A DNA stretch of 64,000 nt, taken from Janthinobacterium lividum. Lineage in GTDB: Bacteria; Pseudomonadota; Gammaproteobacteria; Burkholderiales; Burkholderiaceae_D. Made by a program: the position numbers and the translations under genes. Below the pieces are notes generated by a model. It was not told where the DNA came from. It did not search any database and worked only from the letters and a program-made list of their open reading frames with translations. The DNA is taken from assembly GCF_011601275.1 (NCBI RefSeq), contig NZ_JAAOLY010000005.1:186001-250000 (forward strand), given 5' to 3'. Numbering within the stretch: position 1 is the first letter of the stretch; the number at the start of each line of letters is the position of its first letter. Below, one piece after another: positions 62,935 through 64,000 of this stretch.

Positions 62935-63783
62935 CTACTTCTTCTTCGCCACCATCTTGACCGCCTCGTTGACGATGACGGGGTTGTCTTTCTGGATGTA
63001 GTAGCCGGCGCCCGTGATGCGCTCGATGGCCGGCGCGCCGGACAGGCGCTGCCAATCCTTTTCCTGGGCCCGTACCACGTTTTCAAACGAGCCCATTTCC
63101 TCGATGCCGAACTTGTCGCGCACCAGCAGCATGGCGGGCACGCGCAGCGGGCTGCTCATGTCGACGTGTTGCAAGCACTGCGTCTGGGCATCGAATTCGG
63201 CCGATTCCGTACTGTTGAACATGAGTTTACGCCGCGTTTTCACGAGCATGGCGTAGGTGGACGCGTCCTGTTGCAGGCGGTTCCACTGCTGCGGGTGCGT
63301 GGGATCGAGCAGCACCAGGCCGGCCACGTCCTGCGGGTACAGCCTCGCATACACATACTGGTACAGCCCGCCCAAGCCATGGCCGACCAGCACATACGGC
63401 GGTTTCAGGCCCGCTTGCGCCAGCAGGGCGCGCTGCTGGGCGGCGATGGTGCAGGGGTCGCGCGGCGTGGTGGTTTTCTGGCTGTCGCCGTAACCGGGAC
63501 GGTCGTACACGAGCACGCGGTGCTGCCGGGCTACTTCGGGCACGACCTTGGCCCACACATCCTTGCCGTCGCCCATGGCCGACTGGAAGACCACGGGCAA
63601 GCCGCTCTGGCCGCTCAGGGTATAGGCGATGCTGGCGTCGGGCAGGGCGGCGGTGGCTGGCACGCCCGGCGTGACCGGCGTGGATGGCAACAGGGAGCAG
63701 CCGGAAAAACAGCCTGCCAGCAGCAGGCCGGCGCTGGAGAGGAGCATGGTGCGCGCGGGGCGGCCGACGAATAGATGATGCAT
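62935..63783 (-). CDS. Lipoprotein alpha/beta-hydrolase homologue with lost catalytic residues
   Basis: 282 residues. The lipobox is LLAGC, with Cys25 to be lipidated. The fold is intact: VVFQSAMGDGKDVW, LVYDRPGYGDSQ and LVLLDPTHP (acid Asp160 kept). The nucleophile elbow, however, reads VGHGLGG, with Gly136 where the family has serine, and the base position reads GAGYYIQKD, with Tyr261 where the family has histidine. Codons are GGC and TAC, plainly read. The protein is therefore predicted to be catalytically dead and may have become a binding protein in the envelope. Confidence 0.85.
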   Translation of the reverse strand: MHHLFVGRPARTMLLSSAGLLLAGCFSGCSLLPSTPVTPGVPATAALPDASIAYTLSGQSGLPVVFQSAMGDGKDVWAKVVPEVARQHRVLVYDRPGYGDSQKTTTPRDPCTIAAQQRALLAQAGLKPPYVLVGHGLGGLYQYVYARLYPQDVAGLVLLDPTHPQQWNRLQQDASTYAMLVKTRRKLMFNSTESAEFDAQTQCLQHVDMSSPLRVPAMLLVRDKFGIEEMGSFENVVRAQEKDWQRLSGAPAIERITGAGYYIQKDNPVIVNEAVKMVAKKK

Positions 63784-63889
63784 GAATCTCCTTCTTGGTG
63801 CACGGACCGGGGACGGTATGGCTTGACAGCCATTATAGGCAAAACGTATCGAAGTGGAAATGCCGAACAGAGCCGGGTTTCCCGTCCTG

Positions 63890-64000
63890 TCAGCCGGCGT
63901 CGGCGCGATGGCAGACGGCTTCGATGCGATTGCCGTCCGGATCGAACAAAAAGGCCGCGTAATAGCTGGCGTGATAGTGGCGCAGGCCGGGCGCGCCCAG
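63890..64000 (-). CDS. VOC (glyoxalase/bleomycin-resistance) family protein, C-terminal end
   Basis: The last 36 codons and the stop of a gene that starts beyond the window. Residues HYHASYYAAFLFDPDGNRIE, then AVCH, are the closing block of the VOC superfamily, with the metal-binding glutamate in NRIE. Whether it is a lactoylglutathione lyase, dioxygenase or resistance protein cannot be judged from this part. Confidence 0.75.
   Translation of the reverse strand: MGAPGLRHYHASYYAAFLFDPDGNRIEAVCHRADAG

Overview
The window is a high-GC, gene-dense chromosomal segment from a betaproteobacterium. The best guess is Oxalobacteraceae (Janthinobacterium, Massilia or Duganella type). This rests on inference from the phcBSRQ-type operon, the mix of TonB receptors, diguanylate cyclases and chemotaxis genes, and the codon bias; no rRNA or other phylogenetic marker is present. 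No tRNA or rRNA gene, CRISPR array, transposase or prophage was seen.

Layout: 1-0.9 kb holds the 5' part of a TonB-dependent receptor. 1.2-3.2 kb holds a membrane protein with a degenerate GGDEF domain, overlapped by an AraC-family regulator. 3.4-8.3 kb is a four-gene operon (SAM methyltransferase, sensor kinase, receiver-kinase hybrid, second receiver protein) with the order and architecture of the Ralstonia/Cupriavidus phcBSRQ quorum-sensing system. 8.4-14.2 kb holds a low-GC secreted protein, an SRPBCC protein, a DRGH endonuclease, a small conserved protein and a large TonB receptor behind an AT-rich leader. 14.3-19.3 kb, all on the minus strand, holds an M16 peptidase, an active-looking PAS-GGDEF cyclase and an orphan NarL-type kinase. 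19.5-21.2 kb is queE-queD-tadA, which puts two routes of tRNA position-34 modification in one unit. 21.3-25 kb is a Fur-box haem locus: a TonB haem receptor and a HemS-like protein that, unusually, carries a signal peptide. 25-28.9 kb holds an alpha/beta hydrolase, LD-carboxypeptidase, DUF418 protein and YedK. 29-30.4 kb holds several very small genes plus a hairpin-rich intergenic region beside a perfect FNR box. 30.4-40 kb is mostly minus-strand housekeeping and hypothetical genes (MntP, UppP, an esterase, secreted proteins, a 556-residue unknown, a CheX-like DUF3334 protein, and a GNAT enzyme behind a near-perfect LexA box).

40-48.7 kb holds an ABC-F protein, nadA-nadC plus an overlapping solute-binding protein, a zinc metallopeptidase, a SnoaL-GNAT fusion, a DAPG-hydrolase-like protein divergent from a TetR regulator with an operator-like dyad, and an AlkD-like protein. 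48.7-53.5 kb holds a tandem pair of periplasmic parvulins, bolA-yciB, msrB and selO. 53.6-60.2 kb holds an acyl-CoA ligase and a chemotaxis adaptation cluster: soluble triple-PAS MCP, CheR, CheD and a triple-CheW scaffold. It has no CheA or CheY and is preceded by a second perfect FNR box. 60.7-64 kb holds a FadB/FadJ-type enzyme, REP-like hairpins, a lipoprotein hydrolase that has lost its catalytic serine and histidine, and the tail of a VOC protein.

Common themes are signal transduction (two GGDEF proteins, the Phc relay, the chemotaxis module), iron/haem uptake, and oxygen- or DNA-damage-responsive control inferred from FNR and LexA sites. Start codons were chosen from ribosome-binding sites where these were visible; uncertain ones are flagged.
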